Below are positions 18,100-26,482 of a stretch of DNA of 43,374 nucleotides, one piece after another. The stretch comes from Gammaproteobacteria bacterium (lineage in GTDB: Bacteria > Pseudomonadota > Gammaproteobacteria > Steroidobacterales > Woeseiaceae). Below the pieces are notes generated by a model. That model was not told where the DNA came from and ran no database searches. It was given only the letters and a program-made list of their open reading frames with translations. Positions within the stretch are counted from its first letter, which is position 1, and each line of letters starts with the position of its first letter. The position numbers were made by a program, and so were the translations under genes. The stretch is taken from positions 1-43,374 of the forward strand of contig JAOTZC010000020.1 of assembly GCA_029861535.1 (NCBI GenBank), given 5' to 3'.

Positions 18100-18753
18100 A
18101 TGGCTCAAACCCGACTGCTCAAGAAAGACCTGTTCGGCGAAGTTCGCCACCTGCCAGGCGAAAACGGCGGCACGATCGTGCGCGATGCCAGCAAAGCCAA
18201 GCCCTGGCTACGCTGGCTGGCACGCGCCCTGCTGCGCCGCGAAGCAAATATTCTTGCAGCCCTCGATGGATTATCCGGAGTACCGCAGCTGGTCGCGCAC
18301 AGTCCGAAGAAGCTTGAGCGCACGTTCATACGCGGCGCGCCAATGCACGAGGCACGTCCACGGGATCCTGCTTATTTTCGACGTGCGGCCAAAGCTCTAC
18401 GAAAACTGCATCGTGCCGGCATAGTGCACAATGACCTTGCCAAAGAGCCCAACATTCTCGTTGCCGAGGGCCAGCAACCTGCCTTTATTGACTTTCAACT
18501 CGCTGCGCTGTGCTCCGAGCGGGGACGCCTATTCCGAGCGCTCGCCTATGACGACGTGCGTCACTTATTGAAGCACAAGCGTACTTATTGCCCCGATTCG
18601 TTGACGCAGCGCGAAAAACGTATTCTTGCTAGCCCATCCATACCTGCTCGAATTTGGATGAAAACCGGCAAGCGCGTGTATCTTTTTATTACGCGGCGCC
18701 TACTCGGTTGGGCCGATCGCGAAGGAGCTGCCGACCGCGGCCGACAGAACTGA
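18100..18753 (+). CDS. Small RIO/WaaP-like protein kinase
   Basis: A 217-residue kinase-fold protein. Visible are a degraded N-lobe with basic residues, the catalytic loop H-N-D-L-A-K-E-P-N (110-118, with Asp112 as base and Asn118 as metal ligand) and the metal-binding D-F-Q-L-A (131-135) in place of DFG. The order and short length match the atypical RIO1/YrbL/lipopolysaccharide-kinase-like group in gammaproteobacteria annotated as serine/threonine kinase. The substrate is unknown. It is divergent from the AAA-WD40 gene with only about 87 bases between starts, so the two may share a control region. No strong ribosome site precedes the ATG at 18100. Confidence 0.82.
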   Translation: MAQTRLLKKDLFGEVRHLPGENGGTIVRDASKAKPWLRWLARALLRREANILAALDGLSGVPQLVAHSPKKLERTFIRGAPMHEARPRDPAYFRRAAKALRKLHRAGIVHNDLAKEPNILVAEGQQPAFIDFQLAALCSERGRLFRALAYDDVRHLLKHKRTYCPDSLTQREKRILASPSIPARIWMKTGKRVYLFITRRLLGWADREGAADRGRQN

Positions 18754-18779
18754 CAGTGCTGAGATAATTCCAGTATACT
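18750..18779 (+). promoter_or_regulatory. Sigma70-type promoter for the 82-residue gene
   Basis: CTGACA (18750-18755), an 18-base spacer and TATACT (18774-18779) each match 5 of 6 consensus bases. The predicted transcript begins near 18786, some 23 bases before the GTG at 18809. The -35 overlaps the stop of the kinase gene, so the small gene can be made independently of it. Confidence 0.6.
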
Positions 18780-18808
18780 TTTGCACGCGAAAACAGCAGG
18801 ACCAACGC

Positions 18809-19057
18809 GTGGAGTATTGCCACAAACACAATCTTGTCGACCCTGACCAAGCAGGCAGAGAACGCCGGTTCGGCATTCGCGTGTCTTTACCGGCAAGTGA
18901 TACCCTGAGAAACATCCTCGGTGATGACTGGGAGCGCCTGCTTTGGTTTACGACCGAGGATGAGCGCGACAAGGCATACGAAGAAATGGCGGCTCGCCAC
19001 GGTTACTATCGCAAGACTGATACGCCTACGCAGGTGCTTGAAAAAATTATTCGTTAA
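18809..19057 (+). CDS. Conserved-looking 82-residue protein of unknown function
   Basis: GTG start at 18809, with AGGA 8-12 bases upstream and a good promoter in front. The protein is soluble and charged, without signal or membrane segment. It has R-F-G-I-R-V-S-L, then G-D-D-W-E-R-L-L-W-F-T-T-E-D-E-R-D-K-A-Y-E-E-M-A, and ends T-P-T-Q-V-L-E-K-I. The pattern suggests a small alpha/beta protein; I recall similar short proteins in gammaproteobacteria without known function. It converges on the patatin gene with a 9-base gap. Confidence 0.75.
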   Translation: MEYCHKHNLVDPDQAGRERRFGIRVSLPASDTLRNILGDDWERLLWFTTEDERDKAYEEMAARHGYYRKTDTPTQVLEKIIR

Positions 19058-19066
19058 GTTGGCCGA

Positions 19067-21337
19067 TTAATCTGGTAGTGCGCCGATAAACAAATAGAAA
19101 TTGGTACCGCCGCCCTCGGCAAAACCCGCCGCTAGAAACACCGGCCCAAGATAGGTATCGAGGCCGAAGAAGACACTGCCATTCGTCAGTAATGAATCAA
19201 ATTCGATGTCATCACGGCTTTGCCACACGTTGCCGGCTTCGATAGAGGCACCGACATAGACAGGAACCTCGATCAAACCGCCGGCAGAGTCGCCAATGCG
19301 GCGATAGTACACTAGGCGCATAACGCCGGCGTGCGGTCCACTCAGCTGGCCGCGCTCTAGGCCAGACAACCGCAAAAACCCGCCCAGCGGAACATGTGCT
19401 TGCACGACCGCGTCGGCATTTTGCGAAGTTGCGAAATCGATGCCAGCAACGAATGTGCTTTTGCCACGACTGAAGGCCGAGTTCATGTCTATTTCCAGAA
19501 TTTCGTAGTTATCATCGGCGCCCAGCCCGTGTCTTGACAGATTCCACAAGATCTCGCCGCGAGTTCCATGGCGTGGGAAATTGGCGTCGTCGAACGAATC
19601 GATTTGCAGGCGCGCAAATGCGCCGCCGATGTCGAAACTGAGGTTCGGAATACCGGGATCACCGACTTTGACACGTGCGTTACCAGCGCCATAGTAGGCG
19701 CCGAGACGAAACTCACCCCAACGTGACAGCGCTGCACCGACGTCCAGACCCAGTCTGGCTTCTGACACTCGAAGTCGGGCGATGGCGTCATCAACGACGA
19801 ACGAGTCGAAATTGCGTTGACTTAGCTCAATATTTGGAGCGACAAAGAAATGAGAGTCGAGACTTACAGGCTGATAAAACTCAGATGCCAGTAATGGCAG
19901 CGTGCCAATCCTTAGATCAGATCGCCATTCGCCGCCCAATCGGTTGACTCCTGGCTGCCAGAGCCTCGTTGCAAAATTGAACCCAGTGGATCCTTCGAAG
20001 TCATCCTCGATACTCAGGCCAAACCGCAAATAAGTCGGACCCCATGATCTTGCCGACGTCGCGAACTCGACGCCTGTTTTCCCTTGCTCTTCAACCAGTT
20101 GATATTCCACTTTTTCGAACGCGCGAAGACCGAAAAGACGGTTCGCTTCCGCCGAGAATTTTTGTGGATCGATCGGATCACCGGTGTTGAGCTGCAGATG
20201 TTTTTCGAGCTGCTCAACTGATTCTCCAGATTCGTCGACGACACGGAAGAAGTCAATCGTCTGTGGTCGCCGGGTTTCGGTTCGACGTGCGGCCAGATGG
20301 GAGGCGTATTCCGCGTCGTCTAACGACAGGTGACGCAATCGATCGGCTTTCGCCTGCGTCGCCAAGATTCCCGGCTGCAAGGTATCAATACTGTTTACAA
20401 AATCTGTTGACGCGAAGGTGCCGAGATCCGGCGTGATCAGAATGTCACGCTCACCCAGTCGCTCGATTTGTCGTAGCGTTTCGTTACGAATCAGAATAGT
20501 CAGCACTTGCTCAGAAATCGCTAGCGCCGACGTCAGCTCTTCAAGGCGATACAAAGGAAACTCCACGTCAACAGCGATGATCACGTCGACGTTCATCTGC
20601 TGCATGACACTAACAGCGAGATTTCCGACGAGGCCACCATCAACCAGCAAGCGGTTGTCGATCGCGACCGGTGCCATCGCACCAGGCACCGTCATACTGG
20701 CGCGTATGGCTGTCGCCAAGTCGCCCTCGCCCATGACGTAAGGTCGACCACTGACAAGATCTGATGCGATGGCGCGAAAAGGGATCTGAAAATAGTCGAA
20801 GTCCTTGACGTTCGACACGTCAATTGTGAGTTCGCGCAACAATAAGTCTAGCTTCTGTCCCTGAATGACACCCTGTGGCAACTGCAGCTCGCCGTCGCGG
20901 AGGCCTAGCTCAAGATTTACTGGAAATTCCCGGTCATCCTGTTTGCGACGGAAACTGAGATCTGAGCGCTCCGGTGTATCGCTGAGCGCCTCTGCCCAAT
21001 CGAGCGTTGCAATGAGCTGCTCAAGTTCTGCGGTGCCCATACCAGAACTGTACAGACCACCAACGATCGCCCCGATGCTGGTGCCGACAATCGCGTCGAT
21101 CGGAATGTGCATGCGCTCCAGCTCCTGCAACACACCGACATGTGCGGCGCCTCGGGCGCCGCCGCCGCCGAGCACCACACCCACGCGCAGCCTGTTCGGA
21201 CGCTCGTGGTTTTGCTCGTCGAGCCCGACAAGCGCATCCTGAGCAGCGACATTGTTCGATACTAAACAAGTTGCAATTGTCAGGGCCAAAGCCAGAGCCA
21301 GAGATCGAATTCGCACTTGCTGAGATTTATATATCAT
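19067..21337 (-). CDS. Patatin-like phospholipase with POTRA and Omp85 barrel (PlpD/type Vd-like)
   Basis: A 756-residue protein from ATG 21337; an in-frame TTG at 21343 is less likely. Residues 1-33 are a signal peptide. The patatin domain (about 50-330) has the oxyanion loop G-G-G-G-A-R-G (57-63), nucleophile elbow G-T-S-I-G with Ser87, and the dyad Asp233 in D-G-G-L-V-G-N. A POTRA-like unit (about 345-420) is followed by an Omp85/BamA-type barrel to the end, as in Pseudomonas PlpD. Such proteins sit in the outer membrane and carry or export a phospholipase. All catalytic residues are intact. The neighbours give no further clue. Confidence 0.93.
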   Translation of the reverse strand: MIYKSQQVRIRSLALALALTIATCLVSNNVAAQDALVGLDEQNHERPNRLRVGVVLGGGGARGAAHVGVLQELERMHIPIDAIVGTSIGAIVGGLYSSGMGTAELEQLIATLDWAEALSDTPERSDLSFRRKQDDREFPVNLELGLRDGELQLPQGVIQGQKLDLLLRELTIDVSNVKDFDYFQIPFRAIASDLVSGRPYVMGEGDLATAIRASMTVPGAMAPVAIDNRLLVDGGLVGNLAVSVMQQMNVDVIIAVDVEFPLYRLEELTSALAISEQVLTILIRNETLRQIERLGERDILITPDLGTFASTDFVNSIDTLQPGILATQAKADRLRHLSLDDAEYASHLAARRTETRRPQTIDFFRVVDESGESVEQLEKHLQLNTGDPIDPQKFSAEANRLFGLRAFEKVEYQLVEEQGKTGVEFATSARSWGPTYLRFGLSIEDDFEGSTGFNFATRLWQPGVNRLGGEWRSDLRIGTLPLLASEFYQPVSLDSHFFVAPNIELSQRNFDSFVVDDAIARLRVSEARLGLDVGAALSRWGEFRLGAYYGAGNARVKVGDPGIPNLSFDIGGAFARLQIDSFDDANFPRHGTRGEILWNLSRHGLGADDNYEILEIDMNSAFSRGKSTFVAGIDFATSQNADAVVQAHVPLGGFLRLSGLERGQLSGPHAGVMRLVYYRRIGDSAGGLIEVPVYVGASIEAGNVWQSRDDIEFDSLLTNGSVFFGLDTYLGPVFLAAGFAEGGGTNFYLFIGALPD

Positions 21338-21451
21338 TGGCAACTCTATTAGGTGCGCTTGAATACGCGTTTCAATACAGGTGAGCGTGATTATAATGAT
21401 CGGCCGATCGCATGGCTCAAATTGATTGGCGCCAAATTCAAAATAGCCGAA

Positions 21452-21736
21452 TTGACGTGGCGTTCAATCAAGCGTGCGATGCCCCTCGCATACTCGATAG
21501 TCATCGTCACGATTTGCCCGCCTACACTCGCGGTCGACGGTCAGGATAGGCTGGACGAAGTCATCGTCACGAGTCAACGGCGCCCACAGTACCTCATTGA
21601 GCATGCTGGCAATATTGATCGTTTGTCGCATGAGGAATTGACGCAGGTCCGCCACGTGCACCTGCATGAACTGCTGACACGGGTTTCCGGCGTCTGGCTC
21701 AGCCGCGGCAGCGGCTTATCGCTATTTCGGTACTGA
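21452..21736 (+). pseudogene. Truncated TonB-dependent receptor (N-terminal stump)
   Basis: A TTG or ATG (21452 or 21479) starts a signal peptide (hydrophobic LAYSIVIVTICPPTLA), followed by a TonB box and plug start (L-D-E-V-I-V-T-S-Q-R-R; then H-E-E-L-T-Q-V-R-H-V-H-L-H-E-L-L-T-R-V-S-G-V-W-L-S-R-G-S-G). Receptors of this family continue for 600 or more residues; here the frame ends after G-L-S-L-F-R-Y. That tail resembles the aromatic end of a receptor's last beta strand, so an internal deletion joining the two ends is possible. The stop directly abuts the stop of glpD. It cannot form a barrel. Confidence 0.7.
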
Positions 21737-23332
21737 CTATTTGGGTGCCAGCATCGAGTCGCTGTAATGTATCAATGAACGCAATTCTGACGCCCGCCGC
21801 CGTTCGTCCCACAGAAGCTCATCGGCCGCGATGTTTGCGATACTTTCATATAGTGGCCTGCCCTGATCCGGCCACAATCCAATCATCGTCCTGCGAAAAA
21901 CGATATCGGCCAATGTCAGCGCGAACTCCTCACGGATCGCAAACCGTACCTCAGCCGCCAGGACCGTCGCCGCCTCATCGAGCGTCAGATCTGCATCGGA
22001 CATCGAGATCGCGAAGTCCGCCAGCGCCTGCGCACGCCGTCCGTAAATCTCAAGCAGCCGTTTTACACACTGCTCTGACAATTCACCAAACGACTCAAGC
22101 GCGTTCTTCGCCTCATCGAGGCCCCAGCCACCGGGCAGCGGCGTATCGTGAGTCCTGCATTCCGGCAACCGACGCTGTAGGAGCTTGCCGACGCGATCGA
22201 CAGTTTGCTCAGCAAGGTTTCGATAGGTCGTGAGCTTGCCACCAATGATCGATATCAGATTCCGCGCGATCTTTTTGTTGACCTTGATAATATGCTTGCG
22301 CGTAATTGCCGATTCCGGTCCTTTCTTGCGATGCGGCAATGGCCGCATGCCGGCGTACGTATAATGAATGTCGCTGACATCTAGCTTGGCGTTCGGAAAC
22401 ACACGATTGGATTCGGCAAGCAAGTAGTCGACTTCGGCACTACTCGCTCGTAACTCTTCGAGCGTCTCGTCGCTGCGAATGTCCGTTGTGCCGATCAGCA
22501 TTTGCTCGTTCCATGGAATGATAAAGAAGGGTCTGCCATCCGCGGAAGCCTCAACGTAAAATGCTTCGTTCGGCGCGCCGTCAAATCGGCCGACGATGAT
22601 GTGGCTTCCCTTGGTACCTCCAATCAGGCGGTTCGCGTTTGAAGTTACAGTCGCTAAAACCCGGTCGACCCACGGTCCCCCGGCGTTTACGACAACGCTT
22701 GCAGTTAGTTTCCCTTCTTCACCGGTCCGTTCGTTCGTCCAATCGATCGATTGAATTCTGCACGACGAAATATTCATTCTAGTAACGCGATGCCATGTTT
22801 TTATTGATGCACCCGCCGATTTTGCAGCAAGCAAATTTTCTAATACGAGCCGCTCGGTAAACGCAACCTGTGCATCAAAATAACGTGCGCCGGCCCGCAA
22901 GCCTTCACTGTTGAGCCCCGGAACTTCGGCCAGCAACTCGTCACGACTCAATATGTCGTGACCTGGCATCGCCTTGCCGATCGACAACAAATCATAAGCA
23001 ATCATGCCAAGCCGAATAATAAGCGGTCCACGGCGACCGCTCTTATAAATCGGAATGTTGATGCGCAACGGCTTCACTAAATGTGGTGCGATCTTTCTCA
23101 AGTTGCGACGTTCGTGCAACGACTCGTAGACGAGAGGAATCTCGGCATATTCCAAATAGCGTAGCCCGCCATGTATGAGTCGGCTGGACCACGCAGACGT
23201 ACCGCTGCACAGGTCGCTCTTGTCGAGTACGACAACCCGCAGACCGCGCAGCGCAGCATCTCGAGCAATTCCAGCGCCATTAACACCGGCGCCGATGACC
23301 GCCACATCAAAATGGTCTTGTAATTCCGCCAT
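21737..23332 (-). CDS. glpD: Aerobic glycerol-3-phosphate dehydrogenase
   Basis: A 531-residue FAD enzyme oxidising sn-glycerol 3-phosphate to dihydroxyacetone phosphate at the membrane and passing electrons to quinone. The N-terminal dinucleotide fold G-A-G-V-N-G-A-G-I-A-R-D-A-A (residues 14-27) is followed by the family segments S-S-R-L-I-H-G-G-L-R-Y-L-E and G-G-K-L-T-T-Y-R. Length is normal. Its ATG overlaps the proA stop by one base (TGATG), so it is translated as the last gene of the proB-proA-glpD run. No glpK, glpF or glpR lies nearby. Confidence 0.95.
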   Translation of the reverse strand: MAELQDHFDVAVIGAGVNGAGIARDAALRGLRVVVLDKSDLCSGTSAWSSRLIHGGLRYLEYAEIPLVYESLHERRNLRKIAPHLVKPLRINIPIYKSGRRGPLIIRLGMIAYDLLSIGKAMPGHDILSRDELLAEVPGLNSEGLRAGARYFDAQVAFTERLVLENLLAAKSAGASIKTWHRVTRMNISSCRIQSIDWTNERTGEEGKLTASVVVNAGGPWVDRVLATVTSNANRLIGGTKGSHIIVGRFDGAPNEAFYVEASADGRPFFIIPWNEQMLIGTTDIRSDETLEELRASSAEVDYLLAESNRVFPNAKLDVSDIHYTYAGMRPLPHRKKGPESAITRKHIIKVNKKIARNLISIIGGKLTTYRNLAEQTVDRVGKLLQRRLPECRTHDTPLPGGWGLDEAKNALESFGELSEQCVKRLLEIYGRRAQALADFAISMSDADLTLDEAATVLAAEVRFAIREEFALTLADIVFRRTMIGLWPDQGRPLYESIANIAADELLWDERRRASELRSLIHYSDSMLAPK

Positions 23333-24612
23333 CAGGACCGCGTTTGACCCGTGCCGCGTACAACGTATTTGAAACTCGTTAGCTGCTCAGCACCGACCGG
23401 ACCGCGCGCGTGAATGCGACCTGTTGCAATACCGATCTCCGCACCCATGCCAAACTCACCGCCATCGGCGAACTGTGTTGAGGCATTGTGCAATACGATC
23501 GCACTATCGACCTCACCGAGAAATTTCTCAGCAGCACTTGCGTCGTCGGTGATAATGCTTTCCGTATGGCCCGAGCCGAAAGTTCGAATATGCTCAATCG
23601 CAGAATTGATATCATCGATGACGCGAATCGACACGATCGCATCGAGATACTCGGTCGACCAGTCTTCCTCAACGGCCGGAATGACGGCACTGTTCGCTGC
23701 CATAACCGTTTCATCGCCGCGCACTTCACAGCCTGCATCGGCCAACGCAGCCAATAATGTTGGCAGCACACGGTCGGCCGCCGCACGATCGATAAGAACC
23801 GTTTCGGCCGCGCCACATATTCCGGTTCGTCGCATTTTCGCATTGATGACAACATCTCGCGCCATGTCGGTATTTGCTTTCTCATGCACATAGACGTGAC
23901 AGATTCCGTCAAGGTGACCAATGACTGGTACGCGTGCCTCATCCTGCACTCGCTTGATTAAGCTTTTGCCGCCCCGCGGCACAACCACGTCTATCGTGTC
24001 GGCCATTGATGACAACAGATACCCGACAGCCGAACGATCCGTGGTTGGCACTATTTGTACGGCATTGTCGTCGATACCCGCGACCTTGAGGCCCGCGCGG
24101 ACACATTCGTATATGGCAAGGCTGGACTGAAAGCTCTCCGAGCCGCCACGCAATATTGCCGCGTTGCCAGACTTGATACACAACCCAGCGGCATCTGCGG
24201 TTACGTTCGGGCGACTCTCGTAGATAATGCCGATAACGCCGAGTGGCACCGACACTCGTTGAATGTGCAAGCCACTGGGCTGCCGCCATTCGGCAATTAC
24301 TCGTCCAAGCGGGTCCGGAAGCGCGGCAATACTCTGCAGCGCGATTGCCATCGCGTCGACGCGCTCAGCATCAAGCATCAGGCGGTCCTGCATCGCGGTG
24401 CTAAGGCCACGCGCCTCCGCATTTCGCATGTCGACAGCATTGGCAGCGACGACATCCGCCTGTCGGTGGCGCAGCTCATCTGCGGCGGCATGCAGGGCCG
24501 AATTGCGTTGGTCGTTGCCGGCTGCCGCCAGCGAGGCACTTGCCTTCTGCGCGGCAACACCAAGCGCCTGCATTGTCTCGTCGATCCGCATTTTGTCTTG
24601 TGCTTCAACCAT
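23332..24612 (-). CDS. proA: Glutamate-5-semialdehyde dehydrogenase (gamma-glutamyl phosphate reductase)
   Basis: The second step of proline synthesis: NADPH-dependent reduction of glutamyl-5-phosphate. About 426 residues from ATG 24612, which overlaps the proB stop by 8 bases; TTG 24621 and ATG 24591 are alternatives. Aldehyde-dehydrogenase-fold signatures include P-L-G-V-I-G-I-I-Y-E-S-R-P-N-V-T, D-V-V-V-P-R-G-G-K-S-L-I, and the catalytic cysteine in R-R-T-G-I-C-G-A-A-E-T. The C-terminus H-A-R-G-P-V-G-A-E-Q-L-T-S-F-K-Y is typical. It acts in a complex with ProB. Confidence 0.96.
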   Translation of the reverse strand: MVEAQDKMRIDETMQALGVAAQKASASLAAAGNDQRNSALHAAADELRHRQADVVAANAVDMRNAEARGLSTAMQDRLMLDAERVDAMAIALQSIAALPDPLGRVIAEWRQPSGLHIQRVSVPLGVIGIIYESRPNVTADAAGLCIKSGNAAILRGGSESFQSSLAIYECVRAGLKVAGIDDNAVQIVPTTDRSAVGYLLSSMADTIDVVVPRGGKSLIKRVQDEARVPVIGHLDGICHVYVHEKANTDMARDVVINAKMRRTGICGAAETVLIDRAAADRVLPTLLAALADAGCEVRGDETVMAANSAVIPAVEEDWSTEYLDAIVSIRVIDDINSAIEHIRTFGSGHTESIITDDASAAEKFLGEVDSAIVLHNASTQFADGGEFGMGAEIGIATGRIHARGPVGAEQLTSFKYVVRGTGQTRS

Positions 24613-25732
24613 CAGTATCAAACAACACTAAATCGTCGCGATGCACCATGACCGTGCGACCCCGGTAGCCTAGGCGGTCTTCTATATTCTCCGATTGACA
24701 GCCGGCCAGCTTGCGTGCCTCCTCACTGTCATACTCAGCCAGTCCACGCCCCAATTCAACGCTCAAGTCGTTCTTTATTGTGACCACGTCGCCGCGGTGG
24801 AAGTTGCCTGTCACGTCGACGACACCCACAGGCAGCAGGCTTTTTCCATCCTGCAATGCCTGCGCCGCGCCAGCATCGATCGTTAGTCCGCCACCAACCT
24901 TCAATACGCCAGCTAGCCATTGCTTGCGTGCCGCGGCCGGCGAGCCTTCGGCGCGAAATATGGTACATGCTGCGCCATTCGCCAACGCATGCAATGGACG
25001 GTCAATAGCACCACTGGCAACAATCGTCGAACATCCCGCATGAGTCGCGATGCGTGCGGCTTGGACTTTAGTTGCCATGCCACCACTGCCAATATCCGTG
25101 CGGGTTTCGCCTGCCATACGCAACATTTCTTCCGTAATACCGCGCACTTCGGGAATGTGTTGAGCATCCGCATGCTTTCCGGGATCAGCCGTGTAAAAGC
25201 CATCAACATCTGACAACAACAGGAGTGCGTCAGCCATGACGAGTTGCGCGACGCGGGCCGCAAGCCTGTCGTTGTCCCCGTAGCGAATCTCTTCGGTGGC
25301 GACCGTGTCATTTTCATTAATTATGGGTACGACCTTGTAATCAAGTAGCCGGCCCAGTGTGCCGCGCGCGTTTAGGAAGCGCCGACGGTTTTCCGTGTCT
25401 TCTGGTGTCAGTAGAATTTGTGCGGTAGTAATGCTGCGAGCACCCAGCGCCTCGCGATAGGCGTGCGCAAGTTGTACTTGCCCTGCGGCGGCCGCAGCCT
25501 GCAATTCTTCCAGGCGCGCACGACGCTTATTCAGATCCAGCACGTTGCTGCCAATCGCGATCGCACCGGAGGACACGACCAGCAGCTGTTTGTCGTCCGC
25601 GTGCAGCTCGGCGATGTCTTCGGCCAGACTATCGAGCCAACGTCGATTGAGTTGGCCATTGGCGTTTATTAGCAATGACGAGCCAACCTTGATAACGAGG
25701 CGGCGATATTCGCTTGCCGCAAATTTCGCCAT
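24605..25732 (-). CDS. proB: Glutamate 5-kinase with PUA domain
   Basis: The first step of proline synthesis: ATP-dependent phosphorylation of glutamate. It has 375 residues, the full length of the two-domain form. The amino-acid kinase domain starts V-I-K-V-G-S-S-L-L-I, with V-S-S-G-A-I-A-I-G and I-N-E-N-D-T-V-A-T-E-E-I-R-Y-G-D-N-D-R-L-A. From about residue 280 a PUA domain follows (L-P-V-G-V-V-D-V-T-G-N-F-H-R-G-D-V-V). Feedback inhibition by proline is a property of the family. It begins 3 bases after the ilvH stop and overlaps proA. Confidence 0.97.
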   Translation of the reverse strand: MAKFAASEYRRLVIKVGSSLLINANGQLNRRWLDSLAEDIAELHADDKQLLVVSSGAIAIGSNVLDLNKRRARLEELQAAAAAGQVQLAHAYREALGARSITTAQILLTPEDTENRRRFLNARGTLGRLLDYKVVPIINENDTVATEEIRYGDNDRLAARVAQLVMADALLLLSDVDGFYTADPGKHADAQHIPEVRGITEEMLRMAGETRTDIGSGGMATKVQAARIATHAGCSTIVASGAIDRPLHALANGAACTIFRAEGSPAAARKQWLAGVLKVGGGLTIDAGAAQALQDGKSLLPVGVVDVTGNFHRGDVVTIKNDLSVELGRGLAEYDSEEARKLAGCQSENIEDRLGYRGRTVMVHRDDLVLFDTDG

Positions 25733-25735
25733 CGA

Positions 25736-26257
25736 TTAGCCAGACAACACGTGGTGTTGATCAAAGGTCGACAACGTCACCTCACCTTTCGAGACGGCAA
25801 CGCTGCCACTGCGCGCCACTGCCGAAATATCCCCGACTTCCGCTGCTGCGACGACAAACGCGTCCACATCACTAACTCTTCCGGTAAGCTGTAATGTACA
25901 ACTTACCTGTGAGTCGTCGAGAATTTGGGCGTTATATTTTTTCGCAAGCGACATTGCGCGTGCGAGCCCTCCGGTCGCGAGTTTTAGTTTGATGATCGCG
26001 AGCTCGCGTTCAAAGTGATCGCCGAGCGTCATGTCATGAATGTTGACGACATCGACGAGCTTGGCAAGCTGCGAGTTTAGCTGAGCAATAGCCGCATCCG
26101 AACCTGACACGACCAGCGTCACGCGCGATATGGTCGGCTCATTCGTCGGTGCAACATTCAGTGAATCGATATTGTAACCACGTGACGAGAACATGCCGGT
26201 CATGCGTGTCAACGCACCAACTTCGTTCTCGAGTAAGACAGAGATTGCATGCCGCAT
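25736..26257 (-). CDS. ilvH: Acetolactate synthase small (regulatory) subunit
   Basis: A 173-residue protein from ATG 26257, chosen because the family begins M-R-H-A-I-S-V-L-L-E-N-E-x-G-A-L-T-R and AGGA lies about 11 bases upstream; the frame itself is open further. An N-terminal ACT domain (S-R-G-Y-N-I-D-S-L-N-V) that binds valine is followed by the ALS_ss_C domain. It activates the large subunit and confers feedback control. Unusually it is transcribed away from ilvI, with 225 bases between the two starts, and leads directly into proB. Confidence 0.95.
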   Translation of the reverse strand: MRHAISVLLENEVGALTRMTGMFSSRGYNIDSLNVAPTNEPTISRVTLVVSGSDAAIAQLNSQLAKLVDVVNIHDMTLGDHFERELAIIKLKLATGGLARAMSLAKKYNAQILDDSQVSCTLQLTGRVSDVDAFVVAAAEVGDISAVARSGSVAVSKGEVTLSTFDQHHVLSG

Positions 26258-26482
26258 CGATTGCCGCTTCCTGGATTTGACGGTTATTTCGCGTGAAACT
26301 ATTTCCGCCGCAATAAGCGAGGATGGTCGCGTACTCAGGCGAGTATTGCAATGCACAAGGAATTGGTAAACACTCGCCGAAAATCCGGCACTTAGCCGAT
26401 TTATTAACACCAAATTGAGCACAGCTTGCGTACCGACGGCCACACCGCAAATCTGAGCAAACACCCGCTGTCGGGAGCCGCG

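Noticed and set aside
18013..18150. N-terminal extension of the AAA-WD40 gene
   Set aside because: It would overlap the divergent kinase coding region and has no family-like sequence or ribosome site.
26258..26464. N-terminal extension of ilvH
   Set aside because: IlvH proteins begin at M-R-H-A-I-S; the extension is 69 residues with no domain, and a good ribosome site precedes 26257.
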